From Thiogranum sp. (GTDB lineage Bacteria; Pseudomonadota; Gammaproteobacteria; DSM-19610): a DNA stretch of 64,000 nucleotides. This document shows, one piece after another, positions 46,443-55,379 of this stretch (positions are counted from its first letter, which is position 1; every line of letters starts with the position of its first letter). The position numbers and the translations under genes were made by a program. The stretch spans positions 62,001 to 126,000 of the forward strand of contig JAGFJP010000092.1 in assembly GCA_024102665.1 (NCBI GenBank), written 5' to 3'. The notes beneath the pieces were generated by a model. That model worked only from the letters and a program-made list of their open reading frames with translations, did no database searches and was not told the DNA's origin.

Positions 46443-47345
46443 ATGTATCTCCAGCACTTCGGGCTCACTGAACTACCCTTCACCCTGACCCCCGATACGG
46501 ATTTTTTCTTCAATCAGGGCAGCCACCAGGACGCACTGAACGTCCTGCTGGTGGCACTGCAGGGCGGAGAAGGGTTTATAAAAGTTACCGGCGAAGTCGG
46601 TACCGGCAAAACGCTGGTGTGCAGGCAGTTGCTCAATCTGCTCGACGACCGGTACGTGACTGCCTACATCCCCAACCCGTTCCTGAACCCTACCGCGTTG
46701 CGCATGGCTTTGGCCGAGGAGCTGGGCATTGAGTTTGCCCGCAACATTGGACAGCACCGGCTGTTGAAACTGATCACCGATCGCCTCGTAGAGCTGCACC
46801 GGACGGGCAAGCAGATCGTGCTGTTACTCGATGAAGCCCAGGCCATGCCCGACGATTCGCTGGAGGCGCTGCGCCTGCTCACCAACCTGGAAACCGAGAA
46901 GCGCAAGTTGCTGCAGGTTGTGCTGTTCGGCCAGCCCGAACTGGATATTCGCCTGGCGCAAGCACGAATGCGCCAGCTCAAACAGCGCATCGTGTTCTCC
47001 TACCGCTTGAGTCCGTTCGACCGCGATGCGGTGGTTCACTACGTAAACCACCGCCTGCAAATCGCAGGATACCGGGGTCAGGCGTTGTTTACAGACGGCG
47101 CTGTAAAGCATTTGCATCGCAGCAGCCGCGGCATTCCCCGGCTTATCAACCTGCTTTGTCATAAAGCATTGATGGCCGCATATGGTAGTGGTGTCGCAAA
47201 TGTAAAGGAAACACACGTTGTCGCCGCCGCCAGAGACACCGAAGACGTGAGCCGGCGCAGGCCGCGCTGGCTCGCCTTTGCATCGGGACTGGCGGGACTG
47301 ATTGCTTTCGCCAGCGCCGGGTTGCTGTACGCGTACACCGTATGA
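46443..47345 (+). CDS. mshM: MSHA ATPase MshM (ExeA family)
   Basis: 300 residues. AAA domain with Walker A GEVGTGKT and Walker B IVLLLDEAQAMP. One membrane helix at the very C-terminus (LAFASGLAGLIAFASAGLLYAY), with no periplasmic domain beyond it, unlike the cluster 1 homologue. The N-terminus (MYLQHFGLTELPFTLTPDT) closely parallels that of the protein at 28461. Confidence 0.92.
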   Translation: MYLQHFGLTELPFTLTPDTDFFFNQGSHQDALNVLLVALQGGEGFIKVTGEVGTGKTLVCRQLLNLLDDRYVTAYIPNPFLNPTALRMALAEELGIEFARNIGQHRLLKLITDRLVELHRTGKQIVLLLDEAQAMPDDSLEALRLLTNLETEKRKLLQVVLFGQPELDIRLAQARMRQLKQRIVFSYRLSPFDRDAVVHYVNHRLQIAGYRGQALFTDGAVKHLHRSSRGIPRLINLLCHKALMAAYGSGVANVKETHVVAAARDTEDVSRRRPRWLAFASGLAGLIAFASAGLLYAYTV

Positions 47346-48373
47346 GCCTGATCAACCAGATGCTGAAGGACCTGGACGCCCGGCGCGGCAGCGCCGTCAA
47401 TGCGGCGTTGGCGGCACCCCAGGGAATAACGGTGACTGCGCACGCGCAGTCCGTACGCCTGCCCTCTGCACGACTGGCGGCATGGGCGACGGGCATCGTT
47501 CTGTTTGCAGGTGTCGGTTTCTACGCGATGCACTGGTGGGAGTCGGAACCGGCGGGGACGGGAACTTTCGAGGCTGTCGCCGGGGCACAGATTCCGGATG
47601 GGCGGGCTTCCGCAACTGCGCAAATGACCCTTGAGGCGCCGTCTCCGCAACCGGTGATCGAAGAACTGAGCCCCGCTGAACCAGAACATGAAGACGACCG
47701 GATTGTTCAATCGGCCACGCTGGCGCCCGCCGCAGCTCCGTCACCGGCGCCGGAAGCCGTTGTCGAACCGCGACCGATCAAGACCATTACACCCAGACAA
47801 AAGGCAGACCGCCTGTTCGCGCAGGCGGAACGCGCACTTGCTGCACAGCAGGGCCAGAAGGGTGAGGTGCTGCTGCGCCAGGCGCTGTTCGAGTACCCCC
47901 GGCATTTGAGTGCCCGTACGCGCCTGGCGGCGCTGCTGGTGGGGCGCCGCAACGATGCAGCGGCGGAACGCCTGCTGGCGCAAGGCCTGGCGGGGGGTAA
48001 CTTCAGGCTCGAGCTGGTAAAGCCGTATGCACAACTGCTGGCCGCGAGAGATGCGCTGGATGAAGCACTGAACACGCTCGAGCGCGTAGCGGGACAAGGG
48101 AGCGCGGATGCCGAGTGGCACGCGTTGCGCGCCGCAATATTGTATCGCATGGACCGACACTCAGAATCGGCAGACGCCTACCAACTCGCGCTGCAGCAAC
48201 GTCCCGCGGAAGCATTGTGGTGGACCGGGCTCGCCATCGCCCGCGAACACAACCTGCAGCCGCGCGAAGCGCTTCACGCCTATCGGCGCGCGGCCGGACT
48301 GCAGCTGACCAGCGCGGTGCGCGACTATGTCAACCAGCGGGTCAAGGCACTGCAAACTACGGACGGACTCTGA
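47342..48373 (+). CDS. mshN: MSHA biogenesis protein MshN (TPR)
   Basis: 343 residues beginning MSLINQMLKDLDARR, typical of MshN. One membrane helix (about 42-60), an Ala/Pro-rich linker and TPR-like repeats from about 150 to the end. It overlaps mshM by 4 bp. Periplasmic assembly or scaffold role inferred from family and position. Confidence 0.88.
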   Translation: MSLINQMLKDLDARRGSAVNAALAAPQGITVTAHAQSVRLPSARLAAWATGIVLFAGVGFYAMHWWESEPAGTGTFEAVAGAQIPDGRASATAQMTLEAPSPQPVIEELSPAEPEHEDDRIVQSATLAPAAAPSPAPEAVVEPRPIKTITPRQKADRLFAQAERALAAQQGQKGEVLLRQALFEYPRHLSARTRLAALLVGRRNDAAAERLLAQGLAGGNFRLELVKPYAQLLAARDALDEALNTLERVAGQGSADAEWHALRAAILYRMDRHSESADAYQLALQQRPAEALWWTGLAIAREHNLQPREALHAYRRAAGLQLTSAVRDYVNQRVKALQTTDGL

Positions 48374-48375
48374 CC

Positions 48376-50085
48376 ATGGCTGCCAACATGCAACGCAAAC
48401 GTGTACGAATCGGTGATCTTCTGGTCGAACAGAAAATGATCTCGGAAGCGCAGTTGCAGGCAGCACTGGCAGAGCAGAAGAAGAGCGGCAGGAAACTTGG
48501 CCGTGTACTGATCGAGAACGGTTTCGTCGACGAGGAGAAAGTGCTGCTGCTGCTTTCCGAGCAGCTCGATATTCCCTACGTCGATCTATCGCGTTTCGAA
48601 CTCGATGCCGAGCTGGTTACGCGCTTGCCCGAAACCCACGCGCGACGCTACCGCGCGCTGATACTCAAGGAAACGCCACACGGATTGCTGGTCGGGATGG
48701 GAGACCCGACCGACATCTTTGCTTTCGATGAACTGGTGCGTATCCTGAAAGCCTCGATACAGATCGCCTGTGTCAAGGAAAGCGATCTGCTGCACAATAT
48801 CGATCGTCTGTACCAGCATGCCGATCAGCTGCGCAGCCTCGCCAACGAAGTCGGCCAGGACATGGCCGAGAACGCCTTCGACCTGCGCACGCTGTCGGCC
48901 AGCGGAAACCAGAGCGATGCGCCGGTGGTACGCCTGATCCAGACAGTTTTCGAAGACGCGGTTCGCGCCAACGCCTCGGACATCCACATCGAGCCGGACG
49001 AGGATGTGCTGCGCATCCGTCGGCGCATCGACGGCGTACTCCACGAACAGGTCATGGAAGACAAGCGCATCGCCTCGGCGGTGGTGTCGCGGCTCAAACT
49101 GATGGCCGAAGCCGACATCTCCGAGAAGCGACTGCCGCAGGACGGGCGCTTTACGCTGCGCGTGCTGGACAAGAGCATCGATGTGCGGCTTGCGACCATT
49201 CCCACCCAGACCGGCGAATCGGTGGTTATGCGCTTGCTCGACCACGGTTCGGCCGTGCGCAAGCTCGATCAGCTCGGTATGCCGGATCATATACTCAAAC
49301 GCTTCCGCTCGATCATTCACCGCCCGCACGGCCTGGTGCTGGTAACCGGTCCCACCGGTAGCGGCAAGACCACGACCCTGTACGGCGCGCTGACTGAGTT
49401 GAACAAGGCGCAAAGCAAAATCATTACGGTGGAAGATCCGGTTGAATACCAGTTGCCACGTGTGAACCAGGTGCAGGTGAATCATCGCATCAACCTGGAT
49501 TTTGCGCGGGTGCTGCGTACTGCACTGCGCCTCGATCCCGACATCATCCTCATCGGCGAAATGCGCGACCAGGAAACCGGTGAAATCGGACTGCGCGCCG
49601 CACTCACCGGACACCTCGTGCTCTCGACCCTGCACACCAACGATGCCGTGAGCACCGCTATGCGGCTGATCGACATGGGGCTGGAACCCTATCTGGTAGC
49701 GGCATCGACACAGGCCATTCTGGCGCAACGACTGGTGCGCAGGCTGTGCAGCAATTGCAGCGCGCCACGGGAACTGGACCCCAGCGAGAAGGCCTGGTTA
49801 CAGAACGTTTCAGGGGAGGACGCCGTGCTGGACGGGTTCCGCGAAGGCGCCGGCTGCAATCAGTGCAACCATACCGGCTATCACGGACGTGTCGGCGTCT
49901 ACGAATTACTGGAGATCGACTACACGCTTGCCGACGCGTTGCGTCGCAACGATCCCGCAGCGTTCGAGAATGCTGCGCGCTCGCAAAAGGGTTATCGATC
50001 GCTGGTGTTCAATGCGCTCGATTACGCGCGCGACGGCATTACCACCGTCGCCGAAGCGATGCGCCTGAGCGGCATGGTGGAATAG
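48376..50085 (+). CDS. mshE: MSHA extension ATPase MshE
   Basis: 569 residues from the ATG at 48376. Two MshEN motifs are clear in tandem: RIGDLLVEQKMISEAQLQAA... and KLGRVLIENGFVDEEKVLLL..., the module through which V. cholerae MshE binds c-di-GMP. ATPase core with GPTGSGKTT and ITVEDPVEYQ, then a four-cysteine zinc motif (CSNC...GCNQCNHTGYHGR). Confidence 0.95.
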   Translation: MAANMQRKRVRIGDLLVEQKMISEAQLQAALAEQKKSGRKLGRVLIENGFVDEEKVLLLLSEQLDIPYVDLSRFELDAELVTRLPETHARRYRALILKETPHGLLVGMGDPTDIFAFDELVRILKASIQIACVKESDLLHNIDRLYQHADQLRSLANEVGQDMAENAFDLRTLSASGNQSDAPVVRLIQTVFEDAVRANASDIHIEPDEDVLRIRRRIDGVLHEQVMEDKRIASAVVSRLKLMAEADISEKRLPQDGRFTLRVLDKSIDVRLATIPTQTGESVVMRLLDHGSAVRKLDQLGMPDHILKRFRSIIHRPHGLVLVTGPTGSGKTTTLYGALTELNKAQSKIITVEDPVEYQLPRVNQVQVNHRINLDFARVLRTALRLDPDIILIGEMRDQETGEIGLRAALTGHLVLSTLHTNDAVSTAMRLIDMGLEPYLVAASTQAILAQRLVRRLCSNCSAPRELDPSEKAWLQNVSGEDAVLDGFREGAGCNQCNHTGYHGRVGVYELLEIDYTLADALRRNDPAAFENAARSQKGYRSLVFNALDYARDGITTVAEAMRLSGMVE

Positions 50086-50089
50086 GGCA

Positions 50090-51310
50090 ATGCCGTCGTT
50101 TCAATACAAGGCCAGAAGCCATAGAGGCGAAGCCATAGAGGGCGTGATCGAGGCGGGCAGCAGCGACCTGGTGGCATCGCGACTGATCGAGGGTGGTCTG
50201 ACGCCGATCGATATACAGCTTGCCGACGAAAAGATCGGCATGCGCACTGATCTGGCGGATATTTTTCCCCCGGAAGTCAAGCTGGTAGACCTCATTACAT
50301 TCAGCCGTCACATGTACAGTCTGTTGAAGGCCGGAGTGCCGATCCTAAGCGCACTGACCGGCCTGGCCAACAATTCACACAATCGCACGCTGGCAAGAAC
50401 ACTGACGAGCGTAATCAACAGTCTGGAAGCGGGTCGAGATCTGGCCAGTTCTTTGTCACAGCATCCGAAAGTGTTTTCGGTGTTTTATGTCAGCCTTGTG
50501 CGAGTCGGTGAAACCAGCGGACAGCTTGAACAGGTATTTCGTCAGCTGGCTGCCTACCTGGAACGCGAAAAGAAAACGCGTGACCAGATCAAGGCGGCAA
50601 TGCGCTACCCGGTATTCGTCCTGACCGCTATAGCGCTGGCCGTGGTCATCATCAATATCTTTGTTATTCCGGCATTCAGCGCGATGTTCGCGAAATTCGG
50701 CGCTGAACTGCCGCTCCCGACCCGGATTCTGGTTGCAATGTCCGATCTGACCGTCAATCACTGGCAGAGTCTGATTACGGCGGGGGTTTTGGGCGTTATG
50801 GGTTTGCGGTTTTACATTCGCGGTGAGACAGGGCGTTACAAGTGGCACAAGGTGCAACTGAGGCTTCCGGTCGTCGGCATCATCCTCTATCAGGCAGCGC
50901 TGGCGCGCTTCGGTCGCTTGCTCGCGCTCGTGCAGCGATCCGGTGTTCCGATTGTCACAGGACTGTCTCTGGTTGCGCGCGCACTGGACAATGACTTTGT
51001 GGAAGAGCGCGTGCTGGCGATGCGCGATGGCATCGAACGGGGAGAGTCGCTGAGCAGCACGGCGGCGAGCAGCGGGATATTCGATTCTCTCGTGCTGCAA
51101 ATGCTGCAAGTCGGCGAAGAGTCGGGCGCGACTGACGAATTAATGCAGGAAGTCGCCGAATATTACGATGATGAAGTCGAGTATTCCATCGGCAAACTGG
51201 GTGCATCCATCGAACCGATATTGACGGTGGTGCTTGCGGCCATGGTATTTCTGCTGGCGTCGGGTATTTTCCTGCCCATGTGGGACATGGCGCGTGTCGC
51301 GCTGCATTAG
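50090..51310 (+). CDS. mshG: MSHA platform protein MshG (GspF family)
   Basis: 406 residues with two GspF domains and three membrane helices (about 172-192, 223-240 and 376-398). LITFSRHMYSLLKAGVPILSAL and GETSGQLEQVF in the first half are mirrored by RFGRLLALVQRSGVPIVTGL and GEESGATDELM. Last gene before the pilin operon, from which a 257-bp gap separates it. Confidence 0.94.
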   Translation: MPSFQYKARSHRGEAIEGVIEAGSSDLVASRLIEGGLTPIDIQLADEKIGMRTDLADIFPPEVKLVDLITFSRHMYSLLKAGVPILSALTGLANNSHNRTLARTLTSVINSLEAGRDLASSLSQHPKVFSVFYVSLVRVGETSGQLEQVFRQLAAYLEREKKTRDQIKAAMRYPVFVLTAIALAVVIINIFVIPAFSAMFAKFGAELPLPTRILVAMSDLTVNHWQSLITAGVLGVMGLRFYIRGETGRYKWHKVQLRLPVVGIILYQAALARFGRLLALVQRSGVPIVTGLSLVARALDNDFVEERVLAMRDGIERGESLSSTAASSGIFDSLVLQMLQVGEESGATDELMQEVAEYYDDEVEYSIGKLGASIEPILTVVLAAMVFLLASGIFLPMWDMARVALH

Positions 51311-51533
51311 CAAATGCGAATTCTGTGTGCCAGGTCGCGGTAATTTTGCGTTTTCTTCTGACGGAGCGCAGTCTCGCGGGCGGTCGGCGCTGTTTGGACC
51401 TGAAAATAATTAATCTGAAACACAGGAGCTTAGCGCGGCACGCCCCTTCGATTGAGGTGCAGTAACATGGAGAGAATTGATCGGGCTTTACGCTAAAGGC
51501 GTGTCGCCTGATGACGCTATAAGGTGCAGGTAC

Positions 51534-51552
51534 AAGACCCATGGTCTTTTTT
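51534..51552 (+). promoter_or_regulatory. Stem-loop with U-run just before the MSHA pilin start
   Basis: AAGACC-cat-GGTCTT followed by four T. The ribosome-binding GGAG begins 2 bases after the T-run and the ATG is 16 bases after it. A TATAAG at 51518-51523 would start transcription near 51530, placing the hairpin at the extreme 5' end of the pilin mRNA, although no good -35 is seen. The rest of the 51311-51567 gap holds a few small inverted repeats and no ORF. Confidence 0.5.
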
Positions 51553-51567
51553 GCGGAGAACGGACGA

Positions 51568-51945
51568 ATGAATAAGCAAACAGGTTTCACCTTGATTGAG
51601 CTGGTCGCAGTGATGGTCATTCTGGCGCTGCTCGGCGCCATGGCTGTACCGCGTTTCGCGGACGTGCAGGGCAGTGCCGTAGACGCTGTAAAGGACGGCA
51701 CCAAGAACGCCGTGAAGTCGGCGCACTCGATCGCCATCGCGGAACTCAAGGATTTTCCGAATGTAACTGAATTGCAAGGGTACATCGGCGGAGAAACCGC
51801 CGTAACTGCCGTTGCGACAGGCATTGAGTTCGACGTTGCCGGGGACACCTATACTGTGCTGACTTACCAGGACTCGACCTGTGGCACCCCTACGGGACTC
51901 GTCGCCCATCAAGTACGATGCGTGGGTTCGGTTTCCGGTCCGTAA
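51568..51945 (+). CDS. mshA: MSHA-type major prepilin
   Basis: 125 residues from the ATG at 51568 with a good ribosome-binding site. Prepilin site TGFTLIELVAVMVILALLGA, cleaved after Gly6, Glu at +5. A short globular domain ends in a likely disulfide loop (STCGTPTGLVAHQVRC). Position after mshG and the strong terminator behind it point to the major pilin. mshB and mshF, often next to it, are absent. Confidence 0.88.
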   Translation: MNKQTGFTLIELVAVMVILALLGAMAVPRFADVQGSAVDAVKDGTKNAVKSAHSIAIAELKDFPNVTELQGYIGGETAVTAVATGIEFDVAGDTYTVLTYQDSTCGTPTGLVAHQVRCVGSVSGP

Positions 51946-51970
51946 TCCTGGCTCAATTTCCCGGATAGCG

Positions 51971-52004
51971 AAAAGGGGTGGGCCTGAGCCCGCCCCTTTT
52001 TTGT
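51971..52004 (+). terminator. Intrinsic terminator after the major pilin
   Basis: A long stem (GGGGtGGGC pairing with GCCCgCCCC, loop CTGA) flanked by an A-run and a T-run of six. It would give a short, abundant pilin transcript with some read-through into mshC-D-O-P. Confidence 0.9.
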
Positions 52005-52020
52005 TTCGAGCCCGCTGACA

Positions 52021-52500
52021 ATGCTTACGAATGTCGGTCCACAAACAGTCGTCCCGTTGCAACGACAGGGTGGTTTTACCCTGGTCGAACTCGTTGCGGT
52101 GTTTGTCATTCTGGCGACGCTCAGTGTTCTGCTGATTCCACGTTTCGCGCACACTGACGCCACGGTGCCGGCGCAGGCCGACCAGGTCGGACGTGTGTTG
52201 CGGCATGCGCAGGCTCTGGCGATGGCGCAGGGACGCGCGCTGACTTTCGATGTCCTTTCGGGGACGAGCTATGCCATCACCGATGGTGTGTCGGCCATAC
52301 GCGATCCCGCGGGAGAGCTTCAGACCTACGCACTGCAGAATGGTGTTGCTTTCACTGCCGGTGCGGATATCAGGTTCGACAGCCTTGGCCGCCCGATGAA
52401 CGGAGCTTCGCTCATATCAGCCGCGCAGTCCTGGGTGCTCGGCGGTAGTGCGACGGTTACGGTCGAACCGGTTACCGGTTTTGTTTCGGTAACGCCATGA
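52021..52500 (+). CDS. mshC: MSHA minor prepilin MshC (GspH-like)
   Basis: 159 residues. Prepilin site GGFTLVELVAVFVILATLSVLLIP after an unusually long leader of 18 residues, Glu at +5. The globular part is GspH/FimT-like (VLRHAQALAMAQGRALTFDV). It overlaps mshD by 4 bp. Confidence 0.82.
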   Translation: MLTNVGPQTVVPLQRQGGFTLVELVAVFVILATLSVLLIPRFAHTDATVPAQADQVGRVLRHAQALAMAQGRALTFDVLSGTSYAITDGVSAIRDPAGELQTYALQNGVAFTAGADIRFDSLGRPMNGASLISAAQSWVLGGSATVTVEPVTGFVSVTP

Positions 52501-52910
52501 TGCGCCCAGCTGCACGCACCGCCGCCCGGCAAAAGGGTTTCACGTTGATCGAGCTGGTGCTGGTCATCGTTATCATTACGGTCGCATCGATGCCTCTGTT
52601 CAGCTTGTTCACGCAGGCGACATCGAGCTTGTTGAGCAATGAAGACCTGCAGGCGGCCGTACAACTGGCACAGGAAAAGGCCGAAGATGTGCTGGCCCAG
52701 AGACGCAACCAGGGTTTTGCGAGCGTTGCAACGGGAACGACGCCTGAGGCCGGGGTTTATAACGGTTTCAACCGCACGACCGTGATTACCCAGCCGTCGC
52801 CCGCACCCGCGGGTTGTCCTGGCGGTTCGATATGCAACGACGTTGTTGTGCAGGTCGACAAGGGCGGGGCTGTTCTTGCCGAAATCCGTTTGCTGCTGGT
52901 GGACTACTGA
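52497..52910 (+). CDS. mshD: MSHA minor prepilin MshD
   Basis: 137 residues. Prepilin site KGFTLIELVLVIVIITVASM, Glu at +5, followed by AVQLAQEKAEDVLAQRR, typical of MshD/PilV-like minor pilins. One cysteine pair (CPGGSIC). It overlaps mshO by 1 base. Confidence 0.82.
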   Translation: MMRPAARTAARQKGFTLIELVLVIVIITVASMPLFSLFTQATSSLLSNEDLQAAVQLAQEKAEDVLAQRRNQGFASVATGTTPEAGVYNGFNRTTVITQPSPAPAGCPGGSICNDVVVQVDKGGAVLAEIRLLLVDY

Positions 52911-53431
52911 TGGCGTACGCCGCATCGAAGGGTTTCACCCTGATGGAAATGGTCATTACCCTCACCATGCTGGCGATCATGGTGAGCGTTGCCGGTCCCT
53001 ACCTCAGTCTGGGTGCACAGGCTTATAACCAGTCAGCGGCCTCGATTGACACGCTCGGCAAGTTGCGCAACGCCAGTGAACGCCTGACGCGCGAGATCCG
53101 CGAAATTCGGCGACTGCCTTCCGGTGACTATGACGTAACGCTGGGCGCCAATCCTCTGGTGTTTACCAAAAGAGATGGCGAAACCGTGACCATCGATGTG
53201 GCGCCTCCTGTGGTCACGCTCTCGTACGACGATTCGGTACCTGGCGTGACACCGGTGCTCACCGATGAGGTTGTCAGCCTGGCGTTCAGGTATCTGCGAG
53301 CCGACGGCACAACCGACGCAAGCGTGCCCGGAGAAGTCGCCTATATCGAGTTCGAGCTGGTGCTGGACCCGGCACCCGCTGGAAACCCGTACTCGCAACG
53401 AGGCCGTGTGGCCCTGAGGAATCAGCAGTGA
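52910..53431 (+). CDS. mshO: MSHA minor prepilin MshO
   Basis: 173 residues. Prepilin site KGFTLMEMVITLTMLAIMVS, Glu at +5, then the GspJ/PilW-like RNASERLTREIREIRRLPSG. Shorter than Vibrio MshO. It overlaps mshP by 4 bp. Confidence 0.82.
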   Translation: MAYAASKGFTLMEMVITLTMLAIMVSVAGPYLSLGAQAYNQSAASIDTLGKLRNASERLTREIREIRRLPSGDYDVTLGANPLVFTKRDGETVTIDVAPPVVTLSYDDSVPGVTPVLTDEVVSLAFRYLRADGTTDASVPGEVAYIEFELVLDPAPAGNPYSQRGRVALRNQQ

Positions 53432-54390
53432 CAGCGCATCCGGCCAGGCAACGCGGCGCAGTAACGCTGATAGGCGCGCTGTTCATCATTATCACGCTGG
53501 CGCTGATGATAGAGGTGCTACACCGTTCAGCGGGATCGGACATTCTCGATACCGCAGCGCAAGGTAACAGCGTCCAGGCGCTGTTTCTCGCGGAAAGCGG
53601 CCTTGAGCATGCCGCGGCCAGGCTGGGTTCCGGCACCTGTGATGCAAGTCTGACCGGGACCTACCCCTTCGGTAACGGCAGTTTCACCATTGAAGACCTT
53701 GGGCCCGGTTTTGTTACAGACTTTTCCGGCACCGCCTTACCCGCGACCGATTGCCGTATCCGCGTTACCGCAACGTTACCGGTAACCGGAGCCCAACGGG
53801 TGATCGAAGCCACTTTCAGAAAGGATGGTAATCTGCTTGCAGGCGCAAATGCCAGTTTCGATGAGCCGTCCGGTCCGTGTGTCGCGCCAGGTTGTTATCC
53901 TGCCGGATGGTCGCTTCCCGACAACGGTTGGGATGACACCGGCGGTGCCGGCACACCCGTAAACCGCGCAGCTTATGTCATCAAACCAAACCCCGGCGGT
54001 AGCACCGCCACCACGGCAGGCGCTTTCGGTTTGACGCCCTTCACAGTTACTGCACCGATAACCCTGACGCTGAACTTGGATGTCCGCGTCGTGACGAGCG
54101 GCGCAACTAACAAAGAGGCGCAGTTGTCTTTCAGTCTTACTGACGGCACAAATACCTATAACGCAGCACCATACCCCCTCGAACTCGGGCACACAGGCAG
54201 CTATACCGCAGACGCCGTGACATTCACCATCGGTGGTACAGGCCCCGTTACCATCACGGGACTCGATTTCATTTTGTTCGCAAAGGCCGGTCAGCCTAAA
54301 CAAATCTGGCTGGACAATCTCGACCTGCAGGGTCCCGGCGGGGGCGGCACCATCAGCCTGCTGCAATGGCGGGAAGTCATCAGCAATTGA
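53428..54390 (+). CDS. mshP: MshP/PilX-like protein with extra C-terminal beta domain
   Basis: 320 residues. An N-terminal PilX/MshP-type helix (RGAVTLIGALFIIITLALMI) without Phe+1/Glu+5 is followed by the short MshP core (to about 130). The remaining 190 residues form a beta-rich region with Trp, Gly and Asn motifs (AGWSLPDNGWDDTGGAGTP ... QIWLDNLDLQG) resembling a jelly-roll carbohydrate-binding module. MshP is normally about 140 residues, and a separate large mshQ would follow; here it does not. Confidence 0.75.
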   Translation: MTAHPARQRGAVTLIGALFIIITLALMIEVLHRSAGSDILDTAAQGNSVQALFLAESGLEHAAARLGSGTCDASLTGTYPFGNGSFTIEDLGPGFVTDFSGTALPATDCRIRVTATLPVTGAQRVIEATFRKDGNLLAGANASFDEPSGPCVAPGCYPAGWSLPDNGWDDTGGAGTPVNRAAYVIKPNPGGSTATTAGAFGLTPFTVTAPITLTLNLDVRVVTSGATNKEAQLSFSLTDGTNTYNAAPYPLELGHTGSYTADAVTFTIGGTGPVTITGLDFILFAKAGQPKQIWLDNLDLQGPGGGGTISLLQWREVISN

Positions 54391-54445
54391 CACGGGGACG
54401 CAAATCCATGACTCTTTGCCCGCTCTTGTCAGGAAGGGATACTGA

Positions 54446-55372
54446 GTGTTTTTACTGAAACCCAAGTTCCGCAGCGATGTTCTGCATGCAATAGTCCCGG
54501 GTGCGAAGGGCACAGTATACGCCACGATCAGACAGAACAAGACCGGTAAGCCGTTACTGGAACAATACGGATTCCATCCGCTGGCCCCGGGACAGGAACT
54601 CGCGGCGAACGTTCAACAGCTGGTCAGTAAGCGCGGCCTGAACAAGGCGCCGTGCACCACCGTTCTCGATATCAGCGAATATCACCTGATGATGGTCGAA
54701 GCGCCCGAAGTTCCGCAGGCTGAACTCAAGGCCGCGATCCGCTGGCGCATCCGCGACCTGATCGATTTCCATATCGATGATGCCGTGCTCGACGTTTTCG
54801 ATGCGCCGCCGAGCGGCGCGCGTGGCGTGCAGGAACATCTTTACGTGGTGGTCTCGCGCGCCGCGCTGGTCCAGGAGCGTGTCGAGCTGTTGCGCGATGC
54901 CGGTGCGCAGCTGGAGATCATCGATATTCCCGAACTCGCCTTGCGCAACATTGCCGCGCAACTGCCGCAGGACACCGCCGGCCAGGCGTTACTGTACTTC
55001 GAAGCGGACCGCGGACTGGTCACCCTGACGCGTGATGCAACGCTCTATCTTGCACGCAGTATGGACATGGGATACCGGCAACTTCAGGATGCCTCCGTAC
55101 CCGTTGATCGCCTGGCGCTGGAACTGCAACGTTCGATGGATTATTACGACCGGCATTTCCAGCAGGCGCCCATCGCCTCTATCATGCTTTGTCCCTTGCC
55201 CGCGCCGCTGCCGGATCTCGCCGATCAGCTGGAACAACAGGTGGGCATTCCGGTCAAGCAACTCCGCCTCGAGGATATCGTTCAAACCACTGCCGCAGTC
55301 GCGCAGGACCAGGTGGCGGCGTGCCTGCTGGCGATCGGCGCGGCGCTCCGATCGGAAACCGCTGCGCTTTAA
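54446..55372 (+). CDS. mshI: MSHA biogenesis protein MshI (PilM-like)
   Basis: 308 residues from a GTG start, 55 bp after mshP. Actin-like PilM/MshI fold without a membrane helix: VLDISEYHLMMVEAPEVP (phosphate-1 region) and AELKAAIRWRIRDLIDF. It should bind the N-terminal INLYQP motif of the PilN-like protein at 43125. In Vibrio it sits at the head of the locus; here it is the last gene. Confidence 0.85.
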   Translation: MFLLKPKFRSDVLHAIVPGAKGTVYATIRQNKTGKPLLEQYGFHPLAPGQELAANVQQLVSKRGLNKAPCTTVLDISEYHLMMVEAPEVPQAELKAAIRWRIRDLIDFHIDDAVLDVFDAPPSGARGVQEHLYVVVSRAALVQERVELLRDAGAQLEIIDIPELALRNIAAQLPQDTAGQALLYFEADRGLVTLTRDATLYLARSMDMGYRQLQDASVPVDRLALELQRSMDYYDRHFQQAPIASIMLCPLPAPLPDLADQLEQQVGIPVKQLRLEDIVQTTAAVAQDQVAACLLAIGAALRSETAAL

Positions 55373-55379
55373 CGTAACA

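Noticed and set aside
51430-51460. Possible sigma-54 promoter before the MSHA pilin (GGCACGCCCCTTCG)
   Set aside because: The dinucleotide ten bases after GG is CG, not the required GC, so the -12 element fails.
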